64,000 bases of DNA from NCBI GenBank assembly GCA_035772405.1, contig JAYKKM010000169.1, forward strand, positions 62,001-126,000, written 5' to 3'. The translations under genes and the position numbers were made by a program. Below, piece by piece: positions 1-11,403 of the stretch. The stretch comes from Chrysogorgia sp. JL179-B06. Lineage: Eukaryota > Cnidaria > Anthozoa > Scleralcyonacea > Chrysogorgiidae. The notes beneath the pieces are model-generated. The model was given only the letters and a program-made list of their open reading frames with translations. It was not told the DNA's origin and searched no databases. The number at the start of each line of letters is the position of its first letter. Within the stretch, counting starts at the first letter, position 1.

Positions 1-3000
1 TCTTGACAAGTTGTCTTGTCTTGTCTTGTCTTGACTTGTCTTGACTTGTCTTGTGTTGTCTTGTCTTGTTTTGTTTTGTGTTGTCTTGTTTTGTTTTGTT
101 TTGTCTTGTCTTGTCTTGTCTTGTCTTGTCTTGTCTTGTCTTGTCTTGTCTTGGCTTGGCTTGTCTTGTCTTGTCTTGTCTTGACAAGTTGTCTTGTCTT
201 GAAAAGTTGTCTTGTCTTCTCTTGTCTTGCCCCGTCTTGTCTTGTCTTGTCTTGTCTTGTCTTGTCTTGACAAGTTGTCTTGTCTTGTCTTGTCTTGTCT
301 TGTCTTGACAAGTTGTCTTATCTTGTCTTGTCTTGACAAGTTATCTTGTCTTGACAAGTTGTCTTGTATTGTGTTGTCTTGACAAATTGTCTTGTCTTGT
401 CTTGTCTTGACAAGTTGTCTTATATTGTCTTGTCTTGTCTTGACAAGTTGTCTTGTCTTGAAAAGTTGTCTTGTCTTGTCTTGTCTTGTCTTGTCTTGTC
501 TTGACAAGTTGTCTTGTCTTGCCTTGTCTTGTCTTGACAAGTTGTCTTATCTTGTCTTGTCTTGTCTTGTCTTGATAAGTTGTCTTATCTTGTCTAGTCT
601 TGTCTAGCCTTGACAAGTTGTTATGTCTTGAAAAGTTATCTTGTCGGGTCTTGCCTTGGCTTGTCTTGTCTTGTCTTCTCTTGTCTTGACTTGACTAGTT
701 GTCTTGTCTTGTCTTGTCTTGTCTCGTCTTGTCTTGTCTCGTCTTGTCTTGTCTTGTCTTGTTTTGTTTTGTTTTGTTTTGTCTTGTCTTATCTTTCCTT
801 GTCTTGTCTTGTATTGTCTGCTCTGGTCTGGTCTTGTCTTGTCTTGAAAAGTTGTCTTGTATTGTATTGTATTGTCTTGTCTTGTCTTGTCTTGTCTTGT
901 CTCGTCTTGTCTTGTTTTGTCTTGTCTTGACAAGTTGTCTTGTCTTATCTTGTCTTTTCTTGTCTTGACAAGTTGTCTTATCTTGTCTTGTCTTGTCTTG
1001 TCTTGACAAGTTGTCTTGTCTTGAAAAGTTGTCTTGTCTTGACAAGGTGTCTCGTCTTGACAAGTTGTCTTGTCTTGTCTTGTCGTGACTTGACAAGTTG
1101 TCTTGTATTGTGTTGTCTTGTTTTGTTTTGTTTTGTCTTGTCTTGTCTTGTCTTGATTTGTCTTGACAAGTTGTCTTATCTTGTCTTGCCTTGTCTTGTC
1201 TTGACAAGTTGTCTTGTCTTGCCTTGTCTTGCCTTGCCTTGTCTTGTCTTGTCTCGTCTTATGTTGTCTTGACAAGTTGTCTTGTCTTGATAAGTTGTCT
1301 TGTCTTGTCTTGTCTTTTCTTGACAAGTTGTCTTGTCTTGTCTTGTCTTGACAAGTTGTCTTGTCTTGATAAGTTGTCTTGTCTTGACAAGTTGTCTTGT
1401 CTTGATAAGTTGTCTTATCTTGACAAGTTATTTTGTTTTGTTTTGTCTTGTCTTGTCTTGACAAGTTGTCTGATCTTGTCTTGTCTTGACAAGTTGTCTT
1501 GTCTTGTCTTGTCTTGTCTTGAAAAGTTGTCTTATATTGTCTTGTCTTGTCTTGACAACTTGTCTTTTCTTGTTAAGTTGTCTTGTCTTGTCTTGTCTTG
1601 ACTTGTCTTGCCTTGACAAGTTGTCATGTCTTGTCTTGACAAGTTGTCTTGTCTTGTCTTGACTTGATAAGTTGTCTTGTCTTGACAAGTTGTCTTGTCT
1701 TGATAAGTTGTCTTATCTTGACAAGTTATTTTGTTTTGTTTTGTCTTGTCTTGTCTTGACAAGTTGTCTTATCTTGTCTTGTCTTGTCTTGTCTTGTCTT
1801 GACAACTTGTCTTTTCTTTGATAAGTTGTCTTGTCTTGCCTTGACAAGTTGTCATGTCTTGTCTTGTCTTGTCTTGTCTTGTCTTGTCTTGACAAGTTGT
1901 CTTGACTTGAAAAGTTGTCTGGTATTGTCTTGTCTTGCCTCGTCTTGACAAGTTGTCTTGTCTTGTCTTGTCTTGACAAGTTGTCTTATATTGTCTTGTC
2001 TTGTCTTGACAAGTTGTCTTGTCTTGAAAAGTTGTCATGTCTTGTCTTGTCTTGTCTTGTCTTGTCTCGTCTTGTCTTGTCTTGACAAGTTGTCTTGTCT
2101 TGCCTTGTCTTGTCTTGTCTTGACAAGTTGTCTTATCTTGTCTTGTCTTGTCTTGTCTTGATAAGTTGTCTTACCTTGTCTAGACTTGTCTAGCCTTGAC
2201 AAGTTGTTATGTCTTGAAAAGTTATCTTGTCGAGTCTTGCCTTGGCTTGGCTTGGCTTGTCTTCTCTTGTCTTGTCTTGACTAGTTGTCTTGTCTTGTCT
2301 TGTCTGGTCTTGTCTTGTCTTGTCTTGTCTTGTTTTGTTTTGTTTTGTCTTGTCTTGTCTTGTCTTTCCTTGTCTTGTCTTGTATTGTCTGCTCTGGTCT
2401 GGTCTTGTCTTGTCTTGAAAAGTTGTCTTGTCTTGTCTTGTCTTGTCTTGTCTTATCTCGTCTTGTCTTGTCTTGTCTTGTCTTGACAAGTTGTCCTGTC
2501 CTGTCTTATCTTGTCTTTTCTTGTCTTGACAAGTTGTCTTATCTTGTCTTGTCTTGTCTTGTCTTGACAAGTTGCCTTGTCTTGAAAAGTTGTCTTGTCT
2601 TGAAAAGTTGTCTTGTCTTGTCGTGACTTGACAAGTTGTCTTGTCTTGTCTTGTCTTGTCTTGTCTTGTTTTGTTTTGTTTTGTTTTGTCTTGTCTTGTC
2701 TTGTCTTGTCTTGTCTTGATTTGTCTTGACAAGTTGTCTTATCTTGTCTTGCCTTGTCTTGTCTTGACAAGTTGTCTTGTCTGGCCTTGTCTTGCCTTGT
2801 CTTGTCTTGTCATGTCTCGTCTTATGTTGTCTTGACAAGTTGTCTTGTCTTGATAAGTTGTCTTGTCTTGTCTTGTCTTTTCTTGACAAGTTGTCTTGTC
2901 TTGTCTTGTCTTGACAAGTTGTCTTGTCTTGATAAGTTGTCTTGTCTTGACAAGTTGTCTTGTCTTGATAAGTTGTCTTATCTTGACAAGTTATTTTGTT

Positions 3001-3548
3001 TTGTTTTGTCTTGTCTTGATCTTGTCTTGATCTGATCTTGTCTTGTCTTGACAAGTTGTCTTGTCTTGTCTTGTCTTGTCTTGTCTTGTCTTGTCTTGAC
3101 AAGTTGTCTTTTATTGTCTTGTCTTGTCTTGATAACTTGTCTTTTCTTGTTAAGTTGTCTTGTCTTTTCTTGTCTTGTCTTGCCTTGACAAGTTGTCATG
3201 TCTTGTCTTGTCTTGTCTTGACAAGTTGTCTTGACTTGAAAAGTTGTCTGGTATTGTCTTGTCTTGCCTCGTCTTGACAAGTTGTCTTGTCTTGTCTTGA
3301 CAAGTTGTTTTATATTGTCTTGTCTTGTCTTGACAAGTTGTCTTGTCTTGAAAAGTTGTCTTGTCTTGTCTTGTCTTGTCTCGTCTTGTCTTGAATTATC
3401 TTGTCTTGACAAGTTGTCTTGTCTTGTCTTGCCTTTTCTTGTCTTGTCTTGATAAGTTGTCTTATCTTGTCTTGTCTTGACAAGTTATCTTGTCTTGACA
3501 AGTTGTCTTGTCTTGTCGTGTCTTGACAAGTTGTCTTGTCTTGTCTTG

Positions 3549-3657
3549 TTTTGTTTTGTTTTGTTTTGTTTTGTTTTGTTTTGTTTTGTTTTGTTTTGTT
3601 TTGTTTTGTTTTGTTTTGTTTTGTTTGTTTTGTTTTGTTTTGTTTTGTTTTGTTTTG
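3549..3657 (+). repeat. Pure TTTTG expansion
   Basis: About 22 uninterrupted TTTTG units with a single four-base TTTG slip. It is a homogeneous one-base variant of the TCTTG unit, as expected from local slippage or unequal exchange. Confidence 0.95.
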
Positions 3658-4680
3658 TCTTGTCTTGTCTTGTCTTGTCTTGTCTTGAGAAGTTGTCTTA
3701 TATTGTCTTGTCTTGTCTTGACAAGTTGTCTTGTCTTGCCTTGTCTTGCCTTGTCTTGCCTTGTCTTGTCTTGTCTTGACAAGTTGTCTTATCTTGTCTT
3801 GTCTTGTCTTGAGAAGTTGTCTTGTCTTGAAAAGTTGTCTTGTCTTGACAAGTTGTCTGGTCTTTTCTTATCTTGTCTTGACAAATTGTCTTGTCTTGTC
3901 TTGTCTAGACAATTTGTCTTATATTGTCTTGTCTTGTCTTGACAAGTTGTCTTGTCTTGAAAAGTTGTCTTGTCTTGTCTTGTCTTGTCTCGTCTTGTCT
4001 TGTCTTGACAAGTTGTCTTAACTTATCTTGTCTTGTCTTGTCTTGTCTTGTCTTGACAAGTTGTCTTGTCTTGAAAAGTTGTCTTGTCTTGACAAGTTGT
4101 CTTGTCTTGACAAGATTTCTTGTCTTGTCTTGTCGTGTCTTGACAAGTTGTCTTGTCTTCTCTTGTCGTGTCTTCACAAGTTGTCTTGTCTTGTCTTGAA
4201 TTGTCTTGTCTTGACTTGTCTTGTCTTGGCTTGTCTTGACAAGTTGTCTTATCTTGTCTTGCCTTGTCTTGTCTTGACAAGTTGTCTTGACTTGAAAAGT
4301 TGTCTGGTATTGTCTTGTCTTGCCTCGTCTTGACAAGTTGTCTTGTGTTGTCTTGACAAGTTGTCTTGTCTTGTCTTGTCTTGACAAGTTGTCTTGTCTT
4401 GAAAAGTTGTCTTGTCTTGTCTTGTCTTGTCTCGTCTTGTCTTGTCTTGTCTTGTCTTGTCTTGACAAGTTGTCTTGTCTTATCTTATCTTGTCTTGTCT
4501 TGTCTTGACAACTTGTCTTATCTTGTCTTGTCTTGTCTTGTATTGTCTTGTCTTGTCTTGACAAGTTGTCTTGTCTTGAAAAGTTGTCTTGTCTTGACAA
4601 GCTGTCTGGTCTTGACAAGTTGTCTTGTCTTGTCTTGTCGTGACTTGACAAGTTGTCTTGTCTTGTCTTGTCTTGTCTTG

Positions 4681-4790
4681 TTTTGTTTTGTTTTGTTTTG
4701 TTTTGTTTTGTTTTGTTTTGTTTTGTTTTGTTTTGTTTTGTTTTGTTTTGTTTTGTTTTGTTTTGTTTTGTTTTGTTTTGTTTTGTTTTG
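4681..4790 (+). repeat. Pure TTTTG expansion
   Basis: Twenty-two perfect TTTTG units. It lies in the second copy of a roughly 1.1-kb duplication whose first copy carries the expansion at 3549-3657; the first has one TTTG slip and this one has none. Confidence 0.95.
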
Positions 4791-6539
4791 TCTTGTCTTG
4801 TCTTGTCTTGACAAGTTGTCTTATATTGTCTTGTCTTGTCTTGACAAGTTGTCTTGTCTTGCCTTGTCTTGCCTTGTCTTGCCTTGTCTTGTCTTGTCTT
4901 GACAAGTTGTCTTATCTTGTCTTGTCTTGTCTTGAGAAGTTGTCTTGTCTTGAAAAGTTGTCTTGTCTTGACAAGTTGTCTTGTCTTTTCTTATCTTGTC
5001 TTGACAAATTGTCTTGTCTTGTCTTGTCTAGACAATTTGTCTTATATTGTCTTGTCTTGTCTTGACAAGTTGTCTTGTCTTGAAAAGTTGTCTTGTCTTG
5101 TCTTGTCTTGTCTTGTCTCGTCTTGTCTTGTCTTGACAAGTTGTCTTAACTTATCTTGTCTTGTCTTGTCTTGTCTTGTCTTGTCTTGTCTTGACAAGTT
5201 GTCTTGTCTTGAAAAGGTGTCTTGTCTTGACAAGTTGTCTTGTCTTGACAAGATTTCTTGTCTTGTCTTGTCGTGTCTTGACAAGTTGTCTTGTCTTCTC
5301 TTATCGTGTCTTGACAAGTTGTCTTGTCTTGTCTTGTCTTGAATTGTCTTGTCTTGACTTGTCTTGTCTTGGCTTGTCTTGACAAGTTGTCTTATCTTGT
5401 CTTGCCTTGTCTTGTCTTGACAAGTTGTCTTGACTTGAAAAGTTGTCTGGTATTGTCTTGTCTTGCCTCGTCTTGACAAGTTGTCTTGTGTTGTCTTGAC
5501 AAGTTGTCTTGTCTTGTCTTGTCTTGACAAGTTGTCTTGTCTTGAAAAGTTGTCTTGTCTTGTCTTGTCTTGTCTCGTCTTGTCTTGTCTTGTCTTGTCT
5601 TGTCTTGTCTTGTCTTGACAAGTTGTCTTGTCTTATCTTATCTTGTCTTGTCTTGACAACTTGTCTTATCTTGTCTTGTCTTGTCTTGTCTTGTCTTGTA
5701 TTGTCTTGTCTTGTCTTGACAAGTTGTCTTGTCTTGAAAAGTTGTCTTGTCTTGACAAGCTGTCTGGTCTTGACAAGTTGTCTTGTCTTGTCTTGTCGTG
5801 ACTTGACAAGTTGTCTTGTCTTGTCTTGTCTTGTCTTGTCTTGTCTTGTTTTGTTTTGTTTTGTTTTGTTTTGTTTTGTTTTGTTTTGTTTTGTTTTGTT
5901 TTGTTTTGTTTTGTTTTGTTTTGTCTTGTCTTGTCTTGTCTTGATTTGTCTTGACAAGTTGTCTTATCTTGTCTTGCCTTGTCTTGTCTTGACAAGTTGT
6001 CTTGTCTTGCCTTGTCTTGCCTTGTCTTGCCTTGTCTTGCCTTGTCTTGTCTTGTCTTGTCTCGTCTTATGTTGTCTTGACAAGTTGTCTTGTCTTGATA
6101 AGTTGTCTTGTCTTGTCTTGTCTTGTCTTTTCTTGACAAGTTGTCTTGTCTTGTCTTGTCTTGACAAGTTGTCTTGTCTTGATAAGTTGTCTTGTCTTGA
6201 CAAGTTGTCTTGTCTTGATAAGTTGTCTTATCTTGACAAGTCATTTTGTTTTGTTTTGTCTTGTCTTGTCTTGACAAGTTGTCTGATCTTGTCTTGTCTT
6301 GTCTTGACAACTTGTCTTTTCTTGTTAAGTTGTCTTGTCTTGTCTTGTCTTGTCTTGTCTTGTCTTGCCTTGACAAGTTGTCATGTCTTGTCTTGTCTTG
6401 TCGTGACAAGTTGTCTTGACTTGAAAAGTTGTCTGGTATTGTCTTGTCTTGCCTCGTCTTGACAAGTTGTCTTGTCTTGTCTTGACAAGTTGTCTTATAT
6501 TGTCTTGTCTTGTCTTGACAAGTTGTCTTGTCTTGAAAA

Positions 6540-7881
6540 GTTGTCTTGTCTTGTCTTGTCTTGTCTCGTCTTGTCTTAAATTGTCTTGTCTTGACAAGTT
6601 GTCTTGTCTTGTCTTGCCTTGTCTTGTCTTGTCTTGATAAGTTGTCTTATCTTGTCTTGTCTTGACAAGTTATCTTGTCTTGACAAGTTGTCTTGTCTTG
6701 TCTTGTCTTGACAAGTTGTCTTGTCTTGAAAAGTTGTCTTGTCTTGTCTTGTCTTGTCTCGTCTTGTCTTGTCTTGTCTTGTCTTGTCTTGTCTTGTCTT
6801 GTCTTGTCTTGACAAGTTGTCTTGTCTTATCTTATCTTGTCTTGTCTTGTCTTGACAACTTGTCTTATCTTGTCTTGTCTTGTCTTGTCTTGTCTTGTCT
6901 TGACAAGTTGTCTTGTCTTGAAAAGTTGTCTTGTCTTGACAAGCTGTCTGGTCTTGACAAGTTGTCTTGTCTTGTCTGGTCGTGACTTGACAAGTTGTCT
7001 TGTCTTGTCTTGTCTTGTCTTGTTTTGTTTTGTTTTGTTTTGTTTTGTTTTGTTTTGTTTTGTTTTGTCTTGTCTTGTCTTGTCTTGTCTTGATTTGTCT
7101 TGACAAGTTGTCTTGATTTGTCTTGACAAGTTGTCTTGCCTTGTCTTGCCTTGTCTTGCCTTGTCTTGCCTTGTCTTGCCTTGTCTTGTCTTGTCTTGTC
7201 TCGTCTTATGTTGTCTTGACAAGTTGTCTTGTGTTGTCTTGATAAGTTGTCTTGTCTTGTCTTGTCTTGTCTTTTCTTGACAAGTTGTGTTGTGTTGTCT
7301 TGTCTTGTCTTGTCTTGTCTTGTCTTGTCTTGTCTTGTCTTGCCTTGACAAGTTGCCATGTCTTGTCTTGTCTTGACAAGTTGTCTTGACTTGAAAAGTT
7401 GTCTGGTATTGTCTTGTCTTGCCTCGTCTTGACAAGTTGTCTTGTCTTGTCTTGACAAGTTGTCTTATATTGTCTTGTCTTGTCTTGTCTTGACAAGTTG
7501 TCTTGTCTTGAAAAGTTGTCTTGTCTTGTCTCGTCTTGTCTTGAATTGTCTTGTCTTGAATTGTCTTGTCTTGACAAGTTGTCTTGTCATGTCTTGCCTT
7601 GTCTTGTCTTGTCTTGATAAGTTGTCTTATCTTGTCTTGTCTTGACAAGTTATATTGTCTTGACAAGTTGTCTTGTCTTGTCGTGTCTTGACAAGTTGTC
7701 TTGTCTTGTCTTGTTTTGTTTTGTTTTGTTTTGTTTTGTTTTGTTTTGTTTTGTTTTGTTTTGTTTTGTTTTGTTTTGTCTTGTCTTGTCTTGTCTTGAC
7801 AAGTTGTCTTATATTGTCTTGTCTTGTCTTGAAAGGTTGTCTTGTCTTACCTTGTCTTGTCTTGTCTCGTCTTGTCTTGTC
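6540..7881 (+). repeat. Higher-order block A, copy 1
   Basis: This block recurs at about 14930-16299 (offset 8388 rising to 8418 through small indels). Shared landmarks are the TCTTAAATTG variant at the start, the CTGTCTGGTCTTG variant, a GCCTTG run, GTGTTGTGTTG and a TTTTG expansion at the end. In both places it is followed by block B. Confidence 0.75.
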
Positions 7882-10800
7882 TTGAAAAGTTGTCTTGTCT
7901 TGCCTTGTCTTGTCTTGACAAGTTGTCTTGTCTTGCCTTGTCTTGCCTTGTCTTGCCTTGCCTTGTCTTGTCTTGTCTTGAAAAGTTGTCTTGTCTTGAC
8001 AAGTAGTCTTGTCTTTTCTTATCTTGTCTTGACAAATTGTCTTGTCTTGTCTTGTCTAGACAATTTGTCTTATATTGTCTTGTCTTGTCTTGACAAGTTG
8101 TATTGTCTTGAAAAGTTGTCTTGTCTTGTCTTGTATTGTCTCGTCTTGTCTTGTCTTGACAAGTTGTCTTTACTTATCTTGTCTTGTCTTGTCTTGACAA
8201 GTTGTCTTGTCTTGAAAAGTTGTCTTGTCTTGACAAGTTGTCTTGTTTTGACAAGATTTCATGTCTTGTCTTGTCGTGTCTTGACAAGTTGTCTTGTCTT
8301 CTCTTGTCTTGTCTTGACAAGTTGTCTTGTCTTGTCTTGTCTTGAATTGTCTTGTCTTGACTTGTCTTGTCTTGGCTTGTCTTGACAAGTTGTCTTATCT
8401 TGTCTTGCCTTGTCTTGTCTTGACAAGTTGTCTTGACTTGAAAAGTTGTCTGGTATTGTCTTGTCTTGCCTCGTCTTGACAAGTTGTCTTGTGTTGTCTT
8501 GACAAGTTGTCTTGTCTTGTCTTGACAAGTTGTCTTGTCTTGAAAAGTTGTCTTGTCTTGTCTTGTCTTGTCTCGTCTTGTCTTGTCTTGTCTTGTCTTG
8601 TCTTGTCTTGTTTTGTCTTGTCTTGACAAGTAGTCTTGTCTTATCTTATCTTGTCTTGTCTTGTCTTGACAACTTGTCTTATCTTGTCTTGTCTTGTCTT
8701 GTCTTGTCTTGTCTTGTCTTGATTTGTCTTGACAAGTTGTCTTATCTTGTCTTGCCTTGTCTTGTCCTGACAGGTTGTCTTGTCTTGCCTTGTATTGCCT
8801 TGTCTTGCCTTGTCTTGCCTTGTCTTGCCTTGTCTTGCCTTGTCTTGCCTTGTCTTTTCTTGACAAGTTGTGTTGTGTTGTCTTGTCTTGTCTTGACAAG
8901 TTGTCTTGTCTTGACAAGTTGTCTTGTCTTGATAAGTTGTCTTGTCTTGTCTTGTCTTGTCTTTTCTTGACAAGTTGTGTTGTGTTGTCTTGTCTTGTCT
9001 TGACAAGTTGTCTTGTCTTGACAAGTTATTTTGTTTTGTTTTGTCTTGTCTTGTCTTGTCTTGTCTTGACAAGTTGTATTATCTTGTCTTGTATTGACAA
9101 GTTGTCTTGTCTTGTCTTGTCTTGTCTTGTCTTGTCTTGTCTTGTCTTGACAGGTTGTCTTATATTGTCTTGTCTTGTCTTGACAAGTTGTCTTGACTTG
9201 TCTTGACAAGTTGTCTTATATTGTCTTGTCTTGCCTTGACAGGTTGTCTTCTCTTGAAAAGTTGTCTTGTCTTGTCTTGTCTTGACAAGTTGTCTTGTCT
9301 TGTCTTGACAAGTTGTCTTGTCTTGACAAGTTATCTTATCTTGTCTTGTCTTGTCTCGTCTTGTCTTGTCTTGTCTTGTCTTGACAAGTTGTCTTGTCTT
9401 GTCTTGTCTTGGCTTGTCTTGTCTTGTCTTGTCTTGACAAGTTGTCTTATCTTGTCTTGTCTTGACAAGTTATCTTGCCTAACCAAGTTGTCTTGTCTTG
9501 TCGTGTCTTGACAAGTTGTATTGTCTTTTATTGTCTTGTCTTGTCTTGTCTTGTCTTGTCTTGTCTTGTCTTGACAAGTTGTCTTATATTGTCTTGTCTT
9601 TTCTTGACAAGTTGTCCTGTCTTGAAAAGTTGCCTTGTCTTGCCTTGCCTTGTCTTGTCTCGTCTTGTCTCGTCTTGTCTTGTCTTGTCTTGTCTTGTCT
9701 TAACAAGTTGTCTTGTCTTGTCTTGTCTTGACTCGAAAAGTTGTCTGGTATTGTCTTGTCTTGCCTCGTCTTGACAAGTTGTCTTGATAAGTTGTCTTGT
9801 CTTGTCTTGATAAGTTGTCTTGTCTTGATAAGTTGTCTTGTCTTGTCTTGTCTTGACTCTAAAAGTTGTCTGGTATTGTCTTGTCTTGCCTCGTCTTGAC
9901 AAGTTGTCTTATCTTGTCTTGTCTTGTCTTGAAAAGTTGTCTTGTCTTGAAAAGTTGTCTTGACTTGACAAGCTGTCTTGTCTTGACAAGTTGTCTTGTC
10001 GTGTCTTGACAAGTTGTCTTGTCTTGTCTTGTCTTGTCTTGTTTTGTTTTGTTTTGTTTTGTTTTGTTTTGTTTTGTTTTGTTTTGTTTTGTTTTGACTT
10101 GTCTTGTCTTGTCTTGTCTTGGCTTGTCTTGACAAGTTGTCTTATCTTGTCTTGCCTTGTCTTGTCTTGACAAGTTGTCTTGTCTTGAAAAGTTGTCTTG
10201 TCTTGCCTTGTCTTGCATTGTCTTGTCTTAACAAGTTGTCTTGTCTTGTCTTGTCTTGTCAAGTTGTCTTGTCTTGACAAGTTGTCGTGTCTTGACAAGT
10301 TGTCTTGTCTTGTCTTGTCTTGTTTTGTTTTGTTTTGTCTTGTCTTGTCTTGTCTAGGCTTGTCTTGACAAGTTGTCTTGTCTTGTGTTGCCTGGTCTTG
10401 TCTTGACAAGTTGTCTTGTCTTGTCTTGATAAATTGTCTTGTCTTGTCTTGTCTTGTCTTGTCTTGTCTTGTCTTGTCTTGTCTTGTCTTGTATTGTCTT
10501 GTCTTGCCTTGACAAGTTGTCTTATATTGTCTTGTCTTGTCTTGACAAGTTGTCTTGTCTTGAAAAGTTTTCTTGTCTTGTCTTGTCTTGTCATGTGTTG
10601 TCTTGTCTTGTCTTGAAAAGTTGTCTTGTCTTGCCTTGTCTTGTCTTGTCTTGACAAGTTGTCTTATCTTGTCTAGTCTTGTCTAGCCTTGACAAGTTGT
10701 TCTGTCTTGAAAAGTTTTCTTGTCGTGTCTTGTCTTGTGTTGTCTTGTCTTGAGAAGTTGTCTTATCTTATCTAGTCTTGTCTTTTCTTGTCTTGATAAA

Positions 10801-11403
10801 TTGTCTTGACTTGAAAAGTGGTCTGGTATTGTCTTGTCTTGCCTCGTCTTGAAAAGTTGTCTTGTCTTGTCTTGTCTTGACAAATTGTCTTGTCTTGTCT
10901 TGTCTTGTCTTGTCTTGTCTTGATAAGTTGTCTTATATTGTCTTGTCTTGTCTTGACAAGTTGTCTTGTCTTGACAAGTTGTCTTGTCTTGTCTTGTCTT
11001 GACAAGTTGTCTTGTCTTGTCTTGCCTTGTCTTGTCTTGTCTTCACAAGTTGTCTTATCTTGTCTTGTCTTGACAAGTTGTCTTGTCTTGAAAAGTTGTC
11101 TTGTCTTGACAAGTTGTCTTGTCTTGACAAGTTGTCTTGTCTTGACAAGTTGTCTTGTCTTGACAAGTTGTCTTGTCTTGTCTTGTCTTGACTTGTCTTG
11201 TCTTTTCTTTTCTTGTCTTGTTTTGTTTTGTTTTGTTTTGTTTTGTTTTATTTTGTCTTGTCTTGTCTTGTCTTGACAAGTTATCTTGTCTTGATAAGTT
11301 GTCTTGTCTTGACAAGTTGTCTTGTCTTGATAAGTTGTCTTATCTTGACAAGTTGTTTTGTCTTGTCTTGTCTTGACAAGTTGTCTTGTCAAGTTGTCTT
11401 GTC
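7881..11403 (+). repeat. Higher-order block B, copy 1 (about 3.52 kb)
   Basis: This segment is followed directly by a copy of itself at an offset of 3522 bp (3517 in places). Long open frames in the two copies translate identically, for example the 247-residue frame at 8174-8917 and 11696-12439, so the copies are nearly identical. Confidence 0.85.

Larger units (their letters stand above)
3540..5820 (+). repeat. Approximately 1.1-kb tandem duplication in the satellite
   Basis: The stretch near 3540-4660 is repeated near 4665-5820 with an offset of about 1.12-1.14 kb. Shared landmarks include a TTTTG expansion, the TCTAGACAATTTG variant and the TTGACAAGATTTCTTG variant, in the same order. Boundaries are approximate because the flanking satellite is itself repetitive. 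Confidence 0.7.
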